Positions 17,126 to 27,336 are shown, numbered from the stretch's first letter. The stretch is 64,000 nt of DNA from Epsilonproteobacteria bacterium UBA6211 (GCA_002421845.1 DISL01000037.1:1-64000), one strand, 5' to 3'. The notes: generated by a model from the letters alone, not told the origin. Translations and numbers: made by a program.

Positions 17126-17148
17126 AAAATCACTTGAAAATTTTTCTA

Positions 17149-17164
17149 TGGAACACCATTTGCA
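17149..17164 (+). promoter_or_regulatory. Sigma54 -24/-12 promoter of nifH
   Basis: TGGAACACCATTTGCA has GG and GC separated by exactly 10 bp and lies 38 bp upstream of the nifH ATG. It follows the general pattern (T/C/A)GG(A/T)A-N8-TGCA shared with seven other sites in the window. No TGT-N10-ACA NifA-binding site was found upstream. Confidence 0.85.
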
Positions 17165-17186
17165 ATAACCTTTTGTGAATATTTAA

Positions 17187-18116
<930 letters not shown>

Positions 18117-18120
18117 GTAA

Positions 18121-18160
18121 AATGCTGAGGTACTGAGAAACTGAGGTACTGAGCAAGAAG
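18121..18160 (+). repeat. ACTGAG-type reiterated tract after nifH
   Basis: Degenerate octamers GCTGAGGT, ACTGAGAA, ACTGAGGT and ACTGAGCA follow the nifH stop directly. No complementary arm lies nearby, but complementary units (CACTCAGT) occur at 18828-18850, after the next gene. Confidence 0.7.
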
Positions 18161-18218
18161 AAGAGAAGAAGAAAGTAAAAAAATATAAAATTCGAAGTAA
18201 AAGTTTGTTTGAGAGTCA

Positions 18219-18317
18219 GGCGAATTCTTTCGCCACTTTAGGGTTTGCTACTTTAGGATTGATTTATTCAATCCGCTAAAAGTAGTCATAAAATTTAGGT
18301 CCCTTTTAAAATGGGAC
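18219..18317 (+). other. Three stem-loops in the nifH-distal intergenic region
   Basis: Stems can be drawn at 18219-18234 (GGCGA/TCGCC), at 18248-18285 (about 15 paired bases, CTACTTTAGGATTGA with its imperfect complement) and at 18299-18317 (GTCCC/GGGAC). None ends in a strong T tract. They are better explained as mRNA-processing or stability elements setting nifH above nifDK than as a full terminator; this is inference. Confidence 0.55.
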
Positions 18318-18336
18318 ATTTTACAAGGAGAAAAAG

Positions 18337-18702
18337 ATGTTCGTATGTGGATACCACTTTCCTGCTAGTATGGGAAATGATGTAAGTTTTGACAAAGTTA
18401 TAGAGAAAGTAACTGCTGGTGCTGGTGATTTATCAGGAATAAAAGCTGTTGAAGTAACTGGTGAGACTTCAAAAGGTGAAGTAGTAGAAAAATTTACTGT
18501 TGAGCCTGGTTCATTTATGTTTACTGCTTTAGTTGATTATTATAAAAAAGCTGATGTACCGGAAAAAGACGGTTTCAAAATGATTTATTATACAAATAAA
18601 TATCAAATCAGTGAAATATCAAAAACTGTTGACGGAGATGGTACAAAATCTTTCTGTAAAAAGTTTGATGATATGAATCTATATAGAATCAAAGTAGCGT
18701 AA
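18337..18702 (+). CDS. Unknown 121-aa protein encoded between nifH and nifD
   Basis: I do not recognise this protein. It is 121 aa, soluble, without signal or membrane segment, and starts MFVCGYHFPASMGND after an AAGGAG site. Two cysteines (residue 4 and near 107) and an acidic middle are visible. It is not a GlnB/NifI-type PII protein, and it shows no clear likeness to the AnfG/VnfG delta subunit I can point to. Its position in the nifH-D-K operon, with repeats on both sides, implies expression with nitrogenase. A role as accessory, protective or docking protein is inferred from context only. Confidence 0.85.
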   Translation: MFVCGYHFPASMGNDVSFDKVIEKVTAGAGDLSGIKAVEVTGETSKGEVVEKFTVEPGSFMFTALVDYYKKADVPEKDGFKMIYYTNKYQISEISKTVDGDGTKSFCKKFDDMNLYRIKVA

Positions 18703-18784
18703 AAAGTTAATATTTGTGATACTTTTTGACAATTTCTTTGTTGAGATTGCTCAGAAAATACATACAAAATCGAACTTTAGCTTA

Positions 18785-18860
18785 AATAACGGTGAGAAAC
18801 TAGAAAACTGAGAACTTGAGTATTTTACTCAGTCACTCAGTCACTCAGTAGCTTAGTAAC
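18785..18860 (+). repeat. ACTGAG/CTCAGT inverted reiterated repeat before nifD
   Basis: The left arm (CTGAGAACTTGAGTA) and right arm (TACTCAGTCACTCAG, further reiterated as CACTCAGT) pair at about 12 of 15 positions around a TTT loop. The hairpin ends about 20 bp upstream of the nifD ATG and its AAAGGAG site. Confidence 0.8.
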
Positions 18861-18880
18861 TTTTAAAAAGGAGTAAACAG

Positions 18881-20344
18881 ATGAATCCAAATTTAGAAAG
18901 CTTACAAAAAGAGGTAATACAAGAAGTTCTTGATAGTTACCCGGAGAAATTGAAAAAAAACAGAGCAAAACACTTAGGTGTTGATAGTCCTGAAACAGGT
19001 AAAGGTGCTTGTAGTACTACAAGAAGCAACAAACAAACAGTACCAGGCGTTATGAGCCAAAGAGGTTGTGCATATGCAGGATCTAAAGGGGTTGTTTGGG
19101 GTCCTATAAAAGATATGATTCATATCAGTCATGGACCGATAGGTTGTGGACAATATAGTAGAGCCGGAAGAAGAAACTATTATATAGGTACAACAGGTGT
19201 TGATACATTTGTTACTATGAACTTTTCTACAGATTTTACGGAAAAAGATATTGTTTTCGGTGGAGATAAAAAACTAAAAACAGCTTTAGAAGAATTAGAT
19301 ACATTATTCCCGTTACACAACGGTATAAGTATCCAAAGTGAATGTCCAATCGGTCTTATCGGTGATGATATTCAAGCAGTTGCTAAAAAACACAACCAAG
19401 AAACAGGTGAGCCGGTAATTCCAGTATCATGTGAAGGTTTTAGAGGTGTTTCTCAATCACTTGGTCACCACTTAGCAAACGACGTAATTAGAGATTATGT
19501 ATTTAGTGATAATTCATACAAAAAAGATTTTGAATCAACTCCTTATGATGTAGCAATCATAGGTGATTATAATATCGGTGGGGATGCTTGGAGTTCAAGA
19601 ATTTTACTAGAAGAAATGGGTCTTAGAGTAATAGCTCAATGGTCCGGTGATGCTAGTTATAAAGAAATGGCAATAGCTCCAAAAGCAAAATTAAATTTAT
19701 TACATTGCTATAGATCAATGAACTACATAGCAAGACATATGGAACAAGAATACAATATTCCATGGATTGAATATAACTTCTTTGGACCAAGCAAAACAAC
19801 TGAAAGTTTAAGAAAAATTGCAGCTCAATTTGATGAGACTATTCAAGCAAAATGCGAAGAGGTAATAGCAAAATATCAACCGATGGTAGATGCAGTTATC
19901 GCAAAATATAGACCAAGACTTGAGGGTAAAAAAGTAATGTTATATGTTGGAGGTCTTAGACCAAGACACGTAATAGGTGCTTATGAAGACTTAGGTATGG
20001 AAATAATCGGAACAGGATATGAGTTCGCCCACGGTGATGATTATCAAAGAACAAAAGAAGATTTAGGTAGAAGTACGCTTATTTACGATGACGTAAATGA
20101 ATACGAGCTTGAAGCTTTTGTTAAAAAATTACAACCTGATCTTGTTGCAAGTGGTGTAAAAGAGAAATATGTATTCCAAAAAATGGGATTACCATTTAGA
20201 CAAATGCACTCTTGGGATTATAGTGGTCCTTATCATGGATATGATGCTTTTGCAATTTTCGCAAAAGATATGGATTTGGCTTTAACTTCTCCTGTATGGG
20301 CTCACAGTAAAGCTCCATGGGAAAAAACGGCAGAGGCGGTGTGA
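18881..20344 (+). CDS. nifD: Nitrogenase MoFe protein alpha subunit NifD
   Basis: NifD carries the FeMo-cofactor and half of each P-cluster. P-cluster ligands C63, C89 and C155 and the cofactor ligands C276 ([10 protein letters not shown]) and H443 ([13 protein letters not shown]) are present. H196 in [11 protein letters not shown] corresponds to the substrate-channel His195 of Azotobacter. These motifs and the 487-aa length identify the Mo enzyme, not the V or Fe-only type. The gene follows the unknown 121-aa gene and precedes nifK by 1 bp. Confidence 0.97.
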   Translation: MNPNLESLQKEVIQEVLDSYPEKLKKNRAKHLGVDSPETGKGACSTTRSNKQTVPGVMSQRGCAYAGSKGVVWGPIKDMIHISHGPIGCGQYSRAGRRNYYIGTTGVDTFVTMNFSTDFTEKDIVFGGDKKLKTALEELDTLFPLHNGISIQSECPIGLIGDDIQAVAKKHNQETGEPVIPVSCEGFRGVSQSLGHHLANDVIRDYVFSDNSYKKDFESTPYDVAIIGDYNIGGDAWSSRILLEEMGLRVIAQWSGDASYKEMAIAPKAKLNLLHCYRSMNYIARHMEQEYNIPWIEYNFFGPSKTTESLRKIAAQFDETIQAKCEEVIAKYQPMVDAVIAKYRPRLEGKKVMLYVGGLRPRHVIGAYEDLGMEIIGTGYEFAHGDDYQRTKEDLGRSTLIYDDVNEYELEAFVKKLQPDLVASGVKEKYVFQKMGLPFRQMHSWDYSGPYHGYDAFAIFAKDMDLALTSPVWAHSKAPWEKTAEAV

Positions 20345-20345
20345 T

Positions 20346-21893
20346 ATGCAAAATGTAGAAAAAATAGTAAACGGACAAAAACTTTTCCAAAAACCTGAAT
20401 ATCAAGAAGTTTTGGAAAATAAAAAACAATTTGAAAGCTCTGTCGGTGCTTCTAATCCTGCTAAAGTTGCTGAAGTTGCCGAGTGGATGAAAGGGTGGGA
20501 TTATAGAGAAAAAAATCTAGCTCGTGAAGCTATCACTGTAAATCCTGCAAAAGCTTGTCAGCCTTTAGGTGCTGTTATGGCTGCACTTGGTTTTGAAAAC
20601 ACTATGCCTTATGTTCATGGAAGTCATGGTTGTGTTGCTTACTTTAGAAGTTATTTTACAAGACACTTCAAAGAGCCAACACCTTGCGTATCTGACTCTA
20701 TGAGTGAAAGTGCTGCGGTTTTCGGAGGGCTATCAAATATGAAAGAGGGATTACTTAACTGTAAAGTTATGTACAAACCTGATATGATAGCTGTATCAAC
20801 TACTTGTATGGCAGAAGTTATCGGTGATGACTTACATGCATTTACAATAGGTGCACGTGCTGAAGCAAACGGTGAGCTAGATGATACACTTATCCCATCG
20901 GCTCATACTCCATCATTCGTAGGTAGCCATATAACCGGTTATGATAATATGATGAGAAGTATTTTGGAACAAACCGTACCTGAAAATACTGAAAAAGTTG
21001 TTGACAAAGAAAGAATCAACATCATCCCTGGTTTTGAACCATATATCGGAAGTTTGAGAGAAGTTAAAAAAATAGCTTCAATGTTTAGTGATAAAATAGT
21101 AATGATAGGCGACCATGCAGACCAATGGGATACACCAGCTGGTGAATACCAAATGTTTAGCGGTGGAACAAGTCTTGAAGATCTTAAAACATCAAGAAAC
21201 GCTGGAACAAGTATCAGCTTACAAAAATATTCAACTATAAACACAGGTAAATTACTAAAAAATATCTGGAAACAAAAATATCTTACACTTAACCCAATCG
21301 GTTTGAGCGGTACAGATGAGTTTGTAATGGCTTTGAGTGAATTAACAGGCAAAGAAGTTCCAGCTGAGCTAAAACTTCAAAGAGGAAGATTAGTAGATGC
21401 AATGCAAGATAGCTATCCGTATATGCACGGTAAAAAATTCGCTATCTGGGGTGACCCTGATTTCTTACTAGGTGTGGTTTCATTCTTAGTTGAAATGGGT
21501 GCAGAGCCTACTCATGTACTTTGCCACAATGCACCGAAAAAAGGTTGGGAAGAGGATATGAAAGCAATCCTTGCTAAATCTCCGGCTGCTGCATCTTGCC
21601 AAATATGGGCAGGAAAAGACCTTTGGGCATTAAGAAGTATATTGTTTACTGAACCGGTTGATTTTATGATTGGAAATGTTTACGGTAAAGAACTATACAG
21701 AGATACAGGAATACCTTTGATTAGAATAGGTTTCCCGATATTCGATAGACACCATTTACATAGATACTCTATCAGTGGATATGAGGGTGCATTAAATCTT
21801 CTAACATGGATTACAAATGCAGTTCTTGATCAACTTGATGAAGAGACAAAACACATAGCTCAAACTGACTACTTCTTCGATTGTGTTAGATAG
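20346..21893 (+). CDS. nifK: Nitrogenase MoFe protein beta subunit NifK
   Basis: NifK completes the alpha2-beta2 MoFe protein. P-cluster ligands C71 (ACQPLGAV), C96 (GSHGCVAYF) and C154 (STTCMAEVIGDD) are present in the standard contexts. The length of 515 aa is normal. One base separates it from nifD, so expression should be equimolar. A strong terminator at 21919-21939 ends the operon. Confidence 0.97.
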   Translation: MQNVEKIVNGQKLFQKPEYQEVLENKKQFESSVGASNPAKVAEVAEWMKGWDYREKNLAREAITVNPAKACQPLGAVMAALGFENTMPYVHGSHGCVAYFRSYFTRHFKEPTPCVSDSMSESAAVFGGLSNMKEGLLNCKVMYKPDMIAVSTTCMAEVIGDDLHAFTIGARAEANGELDDTLIPSAHTPSFVGSHITGYDNMMRSILEQTVPENTEKVVDKERINIIPGFEPYIGSLREVKKIASMFSDKIVMIGDHADQWDTPAGEYQMFSGGTSLEDLKTSRNAGTSISLQKYSTINTGKLLKNIWKQKYLTLNPIGLSGTDEFVMALSELTGKEVPAELKLQRGRLVDAMQDSYPYMHGKKFAIWGDPDFLLGVVSFLVEMGAEPTHVLCHNAPKKGWEEDMKAILAKSPAAASCQIWAGKDLWALRSILFTEPVDFMIGNVYGKELYRDTGIPLIRIGFPIFDRHHLHRYSISGYEGALNLLTWITNAVLDQLDEETKHIAQTDYFFDCVR

Positions 21894-21918
21894 TATTTAA
21901 TACATTCGCTTCTTACGG

Positions 21919-21950
21919 GAAAAGGCTTTTAGCCTTTTCTTTGTCTATTT
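21919..21950 (+). terminator. Rho-independent terminator of nifHDK operon
   Basis: The stem GAAAAGGCT/AGCCTTTTC (21919-21927 with 21931-21939) has a TTT loop and is followed by the T-rich TTTGTCTATTT. It lies 26 bp after the nifK stop. Confidence 0.8.
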
Positions 21951-21955
21951 ATATT

Positions 21956-22240
21956 TCAAACCATCTCCATAAGTACTTCAGGATGATTGTTCGCTACATT
22001 TAAGAGTACTTTTGCAGGACCTTCAGGCTGTCTTCTTCCTTGTTCCCAATTTCTTAGTGTATGAACACTGATATTCATAAGTGTTGCAAATTGTTCTTGT
22101 GAAAGGGACATTTTTGTTCTTATTTCTTTTGGGTTGGGCTCTTTTATATAAAATCTTCTACTAGGTTTGGCTTGACCTTTCATAATCTTTTTTGCTTCTT
22201 TAATACTTTCGACTAATTCATCAAACATCTGTTTTTCCAT
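21956..22240 (-). CDS. HigA/NadS-like helix-turn-helix antitoxin
   Basis: The 94-aa protein has a C-terminal Xre/Cro-type helix-turn-helix (LSQEQFATLMNISVHTLRNW) after a basic N-terminus, as in antitoxins of the HigA/NadS group. It is encoded 4 bp after the RelE-like toxin gene on the same strand. The toxin-first order is typical for higBA modules. It probably binds and neutralises the toxin and represses the pair. Confidence 0.83.
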   Translation of the reverse strand: MEKQMFDELVESIKEAKKIMKGQAKPSRRFYIKEPNPKEIRTKMSLSQEQFATLMNISVHTLRNWEQGRRQPEGPAKVLLNVANNHPEVLMEMV

Positions 22241-22244
22241 CTTA

Positions 22245-22553
22245 TTACCCCTTGATTAAACTTTTTAATATAGACAATTCTTCATCATTTAGATTGTCTT
22301 TTTTGGTTTTTGTGTAAACATATAGCATATATAAAGTGTGCTTGTTCTCATAGTAGTAATAGATATTTCTTATACCACCACTTTTGCCACTATTTTTTAA
22401 TTTCCATCTTAGTTTTCTTAGTCCACCAGATTTTGGTATTATATCACCACTTTGTGGATGTTCCACTAAAAAACTTTGAAGTTCTTTATATTCCTCATCA
22501 CTTAGTAATTCAGTTATATATTTCGTGTAAATCGAAGTTTCTATAATTTCCAT
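22245..22553 (-). CDS. RelE/HigB-type mRNA interferase toxin
   Basis: The protein (about 102 aa from the ATG at 22553) shows a RelE-fold pattern: SGGLRKLRWKLKNSGKSGGIRNIYYYY followed by LYMLYVYTKTKKDNL. Such toxins cleave ribosome-bound mRNA. The start at 22553 follows AAAGGATATAAT; the frame is open further upstream to 22598 but without better signals. It precedes the antitoxin gene. Confidence 0.82.
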   Translation of the reverse strand: MEIIETSIYTKYITELLSDEEYKELQSFLVEHPQSGDIIPKSGGLRKLRWKLKNSGKSGGIRNIYYYYENKHTLYMLYVYTKTKKDNLNDEELSILKSLIKG

Positions 22554-22725
22554 TGTGATTATATCCTTTTTGACACTATAAGTCAATGACTTACTCATGT
22601 TTTATTTAATGTATATTATCATTATTCTATAATAACTTTAAAAAATATTACATATTGCAATATTTTTAAGTATCAATCTATTTTTATGTTAAAGTTTTTA
22701 ATCAACTAAATACAAGGTGGATACA

Positions 22726-23078
22726 ATGAATGACATATCGAATATTGTGGTTTATAATGATGGGGAGTTGGAGTTAAAAGTTTCGGTTGAAAGAGATAGT
22801 GTTTGGTTAAGTGCTGATGAAATTGCATATATTTTTAATGTCAATAGACCAGCTATTGTTAAACATATTTGGAATATTTATAAAGATGATGAATTGGAAC
22901 AAAATTCAACTTGTTCCATTTTGGAACAGGTTGCAAAAGATGGTAAAATAAGAAAAATAAATTTCTACAATCTTGATATGATAATTTCTGTTGGTTACTT
23001 AAAGACCTTGGTAAAAAATGGTTCGCATTTTCAAAGATGAATTTCATTGCAAATGAGTTGATTGAGAAGATAGTATAA
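22726..23078 (+). pseudogene. RhuM-family remnant, truncated and chimeric
   Basis: The first ~90 codons match the N-terminal part of RhuM/virulence-associated proteins (DELEQNSTCSIL... YNLDMIISVGY). After ISVGY the family sequence is lost and the frame stops at 23038-23040. In another frame 23001-23078 encodes KDLGKKWFAFSKMNF and on to a stop at 23076-23078, which looks like the true C-terminus of a different or deleted gene. A deletion plus frameshift is the simplest reading. Confidence 0.7.
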
Positions 23079-23110
23079 AGAGGTCATACTCTGACCCCTT
23101 TATACTTGCA

Positions 23111-25660
23111 TCAGCTTATAAAAGTATCGCTTAGTTTTTCAAGATTTAGGATTGTTAGGAGTTTTTTATTTTCTTCTTGATTATCCAGTATTACGATACT
23201 TTGTATCAAAGTTCCACCGCTTATGAAATGGTTTTCTATCGGTTTTATTTTGTTTGAATCGACTTCATTTATATTTCCGAGGCGATTTACCAAGATACCC
23301 ACATAGTGTTTTTGGACTGCATTTTTGTATTTGATGATAACTATATCGCTATATGCTTCATCGTTGTATTCGTGGATAAGGGATTTTATATCAAGGACGC
23401 TTACTGCATTGTCTTTGTATATCACCGTACCTTTGAAAATAGAGTTTTGATCCAAATCTATAGAGTGTTCAAGTTGTTTGACGCTTACTGTTTCTACTAT
23501 GTCGCTTGTATGTACTCCTAGCCATTTTTCACCCACATAAAACGACCCTATTTCAGCCGTATCCGTAGTGGTTGCAAGGGATTCTATTTTGAATCCGTTT
23601 ACCGTTTTTGCAATAGGTAAGTTTGCTTGTGAAATATAAGAAAAATAAAAAGCAAAAACATCGTTTTTGTATTTGTCGCTTGAGCTTTTGTATTCTCTAT
23701 ACCCTTTTGAGCAAGTGACCCCTATGGCATAGTATTTGTCGTCAAAGGTAACTATTTGGCTGTATGATTCACCGTTTTTTAGTGCAAAAAATTTATCTTC
23801 TAGTTGTAGATATTCACCTATATTTAAGGCTTCGTTTGTAGAGGAGATGATTTTTTTCTCACGTGACGTAAATACCGCAAAAGATTCTTGGCTTGAATTT
23901 TTCGGTAAAGAGTCGTTTAGAATATCAAAAAACTCTTTTGTGGAGTTAAATACTATACCGATACCTCCGACTGCTTTGTCGCCTTCGTACTCTTTGATGA
24001 GAGCATTGTAGATATATGTCGATTCACCGCCGTAAAACTGTGTAGGCTCAAAGCTACTGACGCAATAATAACTTGTGTTTTTGAGTCTTAATGTTTCATC
24101 TACCCATTCGTTTGATACTTTTTTGCCTACTAAGTGAGTTTGACTTTTGTCTGATACTGCTTGAATGATACCGTTTCTATCGTATATGAAAAGGTTGGTA
24201 TAAACAGTATAAAGGTTGTTGATATAAGATAGTATATCTCCCATTCTTGTTTTTTGTTCAGTTGATATTTCACTTGAAGTTAGTATCTCTCTAAACTCTT
24301 TCGTTAAAGCCCACCATCTACAATCATTTGCTCTTTCATACAAGTTTCTATCCATAATATCTATCATAAGTGATGAAATAGATGTGGTGTTGTTTAAAAT
24401 CATCATTTGTGTAAGATTTGATATGGATTTGCTAAATACATCTTTAGTCAAAGCACCGATTCTTCCCACCTCACTAAATAATAGCCTTGTAAAATCTTTG
24501 TTTGCATTATCTGTTTTGGATTGAGCTATATTGCCGTTCCAAAGTGCTCTGTTTAGGTCTTCTTGTATGAAGTTAGCCTCTTTTGGAATCATTTTCAAAT
24601 CGTTTGTGAAGTCTTTGCCGTTTTGTAAAATAGCCAAAATCATCTCTTCATCTATCCCTATATCTTTTGCCTCTTCAAGTTTAAAAGCATGTTCTAGCGG
24701 AATCATAATATGACCGTACCATCCCATACCTTTGAACCCTTGATAGCCGTTTGTGATGGAGGTTTTTGCTAGATAATCCCTACCTCCGAAAGATACTATT
24801 TTGTATGGAACATCTAGTACAAGCTCCAAAGTAGCACCTACCGGAATATGGTAAATATCGCTTGAAGAGATTACCGTACCGCTTCTATCAAGTAAAGTCA
24901 AGCACTCTTTATTTTCTTTTGAAACAAGGTTTTTGTATATACCTCTCATCTCGTCGCTAAATCTAAAACAAAGTGCAAGTACCGCGATAACAGGTGAGTT
25001 TTTGTCGTTTGTTTGAGTCACTTTGTACGCATAAACTAAAGTTTTGTTGTACGCAGGTGTGAAATCATGGTGTTTGTAGCTCTCTATAAAGTCTTCTTGC
25101 GTATTAACCACCAAATCTATAATAGAGTCTTTTGACTGGGTAAGATTGTGAGAATCATCAAGATTCATCAAAATAGTCCCTTTTGTATTCATCAGTACCA
25201 CATCAAAATAGACGCTGTATTTTGCTACGTATTCTCTTATATGGTTTTTGATATTTTTAGAGTAGTTTTCAAAATTTTCATCATATTTTGATTTTGTATT
25301 TATTACAAATTCCCTTAATGTATCATCTGTAGCAAGAAATCCTATGTCTGCTGTTCTTTCATACAAGTTTCTTATAAGTACGTCTATAGCAACTTGAGAT
25401 TTCATCTGCATTTGACGTGCAGTTTTATTTAGTGTTTCTTGTGCTAAGTGTCCAAGAAGTTTTGATGTAAGTGCCGAAAATTGGCTTTTTGTGTATGAAA
25501 GGTTGGTTTTTGTATTTCCAAATTGAGATAAAAACTCCAAATTTTCCCATGTTTTGCTAAGGCTCGTAAGCTCATCTGCATATTCGTTTACGTTTTCCAT
25601 ATATTTAATACTAAGTTGTAATTCTGTTGTGATAGACCTGTTTCTTAATATAGAACTCAT
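23111..25660 (-). CDS. Soluble tandem Cache-like sensor with C-terminal CheW domain (paralogue 1)
   Basis: This large protein (849 aa from the ATG at 25660, behind AAAGGAG) has no clear membrane segment. It contains two similar sensor modules, each starting with a conserved signature: NLYERTADIGFLATD near residue 100 and NLYERANDCRWWALT near 440. A CheW-like domain forms the C-terminus (about 690-840: FKGTVIYKDNAVSVLDI, then YVGILVNRLGNI). The CheW part suggests docking to a CheA-type kinase. A paralogue at 34615-37119 lies in the nif region and has a sigma54 promoter. The ligand is unknown; Cache assignment of the sensor modules is inferred. Confidence 0.72.
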   Translation of the reverse strand: MSSILRNRSITTELQLSIKYMENVNEYADELTSLSKTWENLEFLSQFGNTKTNLSYTKSQFSALTSKLLGHLAQETLNKTARQMQMKSQVAIDVLIRNLYERTADIGFLATDDTLREFVINTKSKYDENFENYSKNIKNHIREYVAKYSVYFDVVLMNTKGTILMNLDDSHNLTQSKDSIIDLVVNTQEDFIESYKHHDFTPAYNKTLVYAYKVTQTNDKNSPVIAVLALCFRFSDEMRGIYKNLVSKENKECLTLLDRSGTVISSSDIYHIPVGATLELVLDVPYKIVSFGGRDYLAKTSITNGYQGFKGMGWYGHIMIPLEHAFKLEEAKDIGIDEEMILAILQNGKDFTNDLKMIPKEANFIQEDLNRALWNGNIAQSKTDNANKDFTRLLFSEVGRIGALTKDVFSKSISNLTQMMILNNTTSISSLMIDIMDRNLYERANDCRWWALTKEFREILTSSEISTEQKTRMGDILSYINNLYTVYTNLFIYDRNGIIQAVSDKSQTHLVGKKVSNEWVDETLRLKNTSYYCVSSFEPTQFYGGESTYIYNALIKEYEGDKAVGGIGIVFNSTKEFFDILNDSLPKNSSQESFAVFTSREKKIISSTNEALNIGEYLQLEDKFFALKNGESYSQIVTFDDKYYAIGVTCSKGYREYKSSSDKYKNDVFAFYFSYISQANLPIAKTVNGFKIESLATTTDTAEIGSFYVGEKWLGVHTSDIVETVSVKQLEHSIDLDQNSIFKGTVIYKDNAVSVLDIKSLIHEYNDEAYSDIVIIKYKNAVQKHYVGILVNRLGNINEVDSNKIKPIENHFISGGTLIQSIVILDNQEENKKLLTILNLEKLSDTFIS

Positions 25661-25833
25661 AGTCACTCCTTTTGTAAAGTTATGGAATTCTATCATTTAA
25701 TAATCACAGCTAATAATAAATATATGTTTAAAAAATATACAGCTATGAAGAATGTAATTTATTTGTAATAATAATGATAAAATTATGATAAGTGGAGTTT
25801 ATATAATATTTTTGTATAATACGAAATTAAAGG

Positions 25834-26592
25834 ATGAAAATGGATATAGGCTTTTTGATAAAGAAATTTATAGGCGGTATGGTAATGCCTATGAGCATTG
25901 TATTTTTGTTGGGTGTCATAGGACTGTTGTTTTTGTTTATGAAAAGATACAATTATGCAAAAGTTTTTTTGGTTGCTTCTTTTGTGATACTTTTTGTTTT
26001 TAGTTACAATCCTATTTCAAATGCACTTATATCAAATCTTGAGTATTCAAATAAAGCTTTGGTTCAGATACCAAAAGATATAAAATATATAGCAGTGCTT
26101 GGAAGCGGACATAAGAGCGATGATAATATAAGTATAATATCACAAATGGATGAATCATCTTTGGCAAGGGTTAGTGAAGGGGTGTTGCTTTATCATAAAA
26201 TAGGCAATGTAAAACTTATATTTTCAGGATACAGCGGTGATGACACCGTACCACATGCTTTTATGCAAAAAAAACTCTCTATTGAACTTGGAGTAAATGA
26301 AGAAGATATTATTACTTTTGCAAATCCAAAAGATACTTATGAAGAAGCACTTGCTATCAAAGAACTACTAGGAAATGAGCCTTTTATTTTGGTGACTAGT
26401 GCTTTTCATATGAGTAGGGCACTTGATACGTTTCATCTAGTGGGGCTATCACCTATACCTGCACCGACTGGGCATAAATCTTCAAATGTGGATTATTTAA
26501 AAAGACCAAGTGGCTATGATATGCAAAAAAGTGAAGCGGCGGTATGGGAGTATTTGGGACTATTGTTTAACAAACTAAAAAGCCTTATCTAA
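25834..26592 (+). CDS. YdcF/SanA-like DUF218 membrane protein
   Basis: The 252-aa protein has two N-terminal membrane segments (about residues 10-31 and 36-56). The DUF218 domain follows (KYIAVLGSGHKSDDN, LIFSGYSGDD, DTYEEALAIKE, ILVTSAFHMSRA). Relatives such as ElyC and SanA act in envelope precursor metabolism or drug tolerance. The start follows AAAGG. It is convergent with the tetR gene, with stops 1 bp apart. The exact function is not assignable. Confidence 0.8.
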   Translation: MKMDIGFLIKKFIGGMVMPMSIVFLLGVIGLLFLFMKRYNYAKVFLVASFVILFVFSYNPISNALISNLEYSNKALVQIPKDIKYIAVLGSGHKSDDNISIISQMDESSLARVSEGVLLYHKIGNVKLIFSGYSGDDTVPHAFMQKKLSIELGVNEEDIITFANPKDTYEEALAIKELLGNEPFILVTSAFHMSRALDTFHLVGLSPIPAPTGHKSSNVDYLKRPSGYDMQKSEAAVWEYLGLLFNKLKSLI

Positions 26593-27252
26593 TCACTTCT
26601 CCGGTTGCATAAGCTTGTTGGCAAAAGGTAACGTAGATAGCAGTTTGATTTTATTTGATGCAATGCCCGATAAAAACATATCAAACATACCGTCATAGAG
26701 TTTGTCTTTTATCTCTCCTACATCCATAAAACCGTCTATTATAAGGCTAGAAAGCCCATGAAGAGATGACCATATTACGATAGATTGTTCGTATGAGTTT
26801 TCTTTTTTTAGTATGCCGTTTGCTTGACCCTCTTCGATAGCTATTTTCAAAGCACCAAAACCGCTACAATCTTCATCTTTTAAACTTACCAGTCTTTCTC
26901 TTGTAATAGCATATTTTTTGCCAAAAAGTAGTCTATATAGGTTTGGATTGTCGGTTGCAAAGTTGATGTATTCTTTACCTGCAATATAAAATCTATCTAT
27001 AAGATGTTTGTTTTTATCAAGTAAAATAGGGGTTACCATGGCATCAAAGTGCTCAAATCCATCTAAAATCATACTCTCTATAAGTGCGTCTTTAGATGCA
27101 AAGTGTCGATATATAGCAGACCTAGACGTTCCTGTAGCATCACCTAGTATTTTTAGGGTGAGGTTATCCACATCATTTTCTTTGATAAAATCAAATGCTA
27201 TTTTTAAAAGTTCAACTTTAAGATTTCCGTGGTGATATTCATTTTTTGTCAT
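26593..27252 (-). CDS. TetR family transcriptional regulator
   Basis: The 219-aa protein has a TetR helix-turn-helix at the N-terminus (LTLKILGDATGTSRSAIYRHFASKDALIE, residues about 25-53) and a ligand domain behind it. It is divergent from the envelope-lipid/MMPL operon. The palindrome TAACATAATATGTTA (27290-27304) inside that promoter is a likely operator. Such regulators typically respond to lipids or drugs exported by the adjacent transporter. Confidence 0.87.
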   Translation of the reverse strand: MTKNEYHHGNLKVELLKIAFDFIKENDVDNLTLKILGDATGTSRSAIYRHFASKDALIESMILDGFEHFDAMVTPILLDKNKHLIDRFYIAGKEYINFATDNPNLYRLLFGKKYAITRERLVSLKDEDCSGFGALKIAIEEGQANGILKKENSYEQSIVIWSSLHGLSSLIIDGFMDVGEIKDKLYDGMFDMFLSGIASNKIKLLSTLPFANKLMQPEK

Positions 27253-27279
27253 AAACGTATTATATCATAAAAAAAGATG

Positions 27280-27308
27280 TTGACATTGTTAACATAATAT
27301 GTTATCAT
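27280..27308 (+). promoter_or_regulatory. Sigma70 promoter with TetR operator
   Basis: TTGACA (27280-27285), a 17-bp spacer and TATCAT (27303-27308) precede the lipoprotein-sorting gene. A 15-bp perfect palindrome, TAACATAATATGTTA (27290-27304), occupies the spacer, and ATTGTTAAC occurs twice around it. Repression by the divergent TetR protein is likely. Confidence 0.72.
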
Positions 27309-27336
27309 TGTTAACTTTAAAATACGGAGAAGAAAA

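Noticed and set aside
17000..17148. TGT-N10-ACA NifA-binding site upstream of nifH
   Set aside because: Candidate TGT triplets do not have ACA at the right distance; none was convincing.
18337..18702. 121-aa gene read as AnfG/VnfG delta subunit of an alternative nitrogenase
   Set aside because: NifD and NifK have Mo-enzyme motifs and lengths, the gene lies before nifD and not between D and K, and I see no recognisable delta-subunit sequence.
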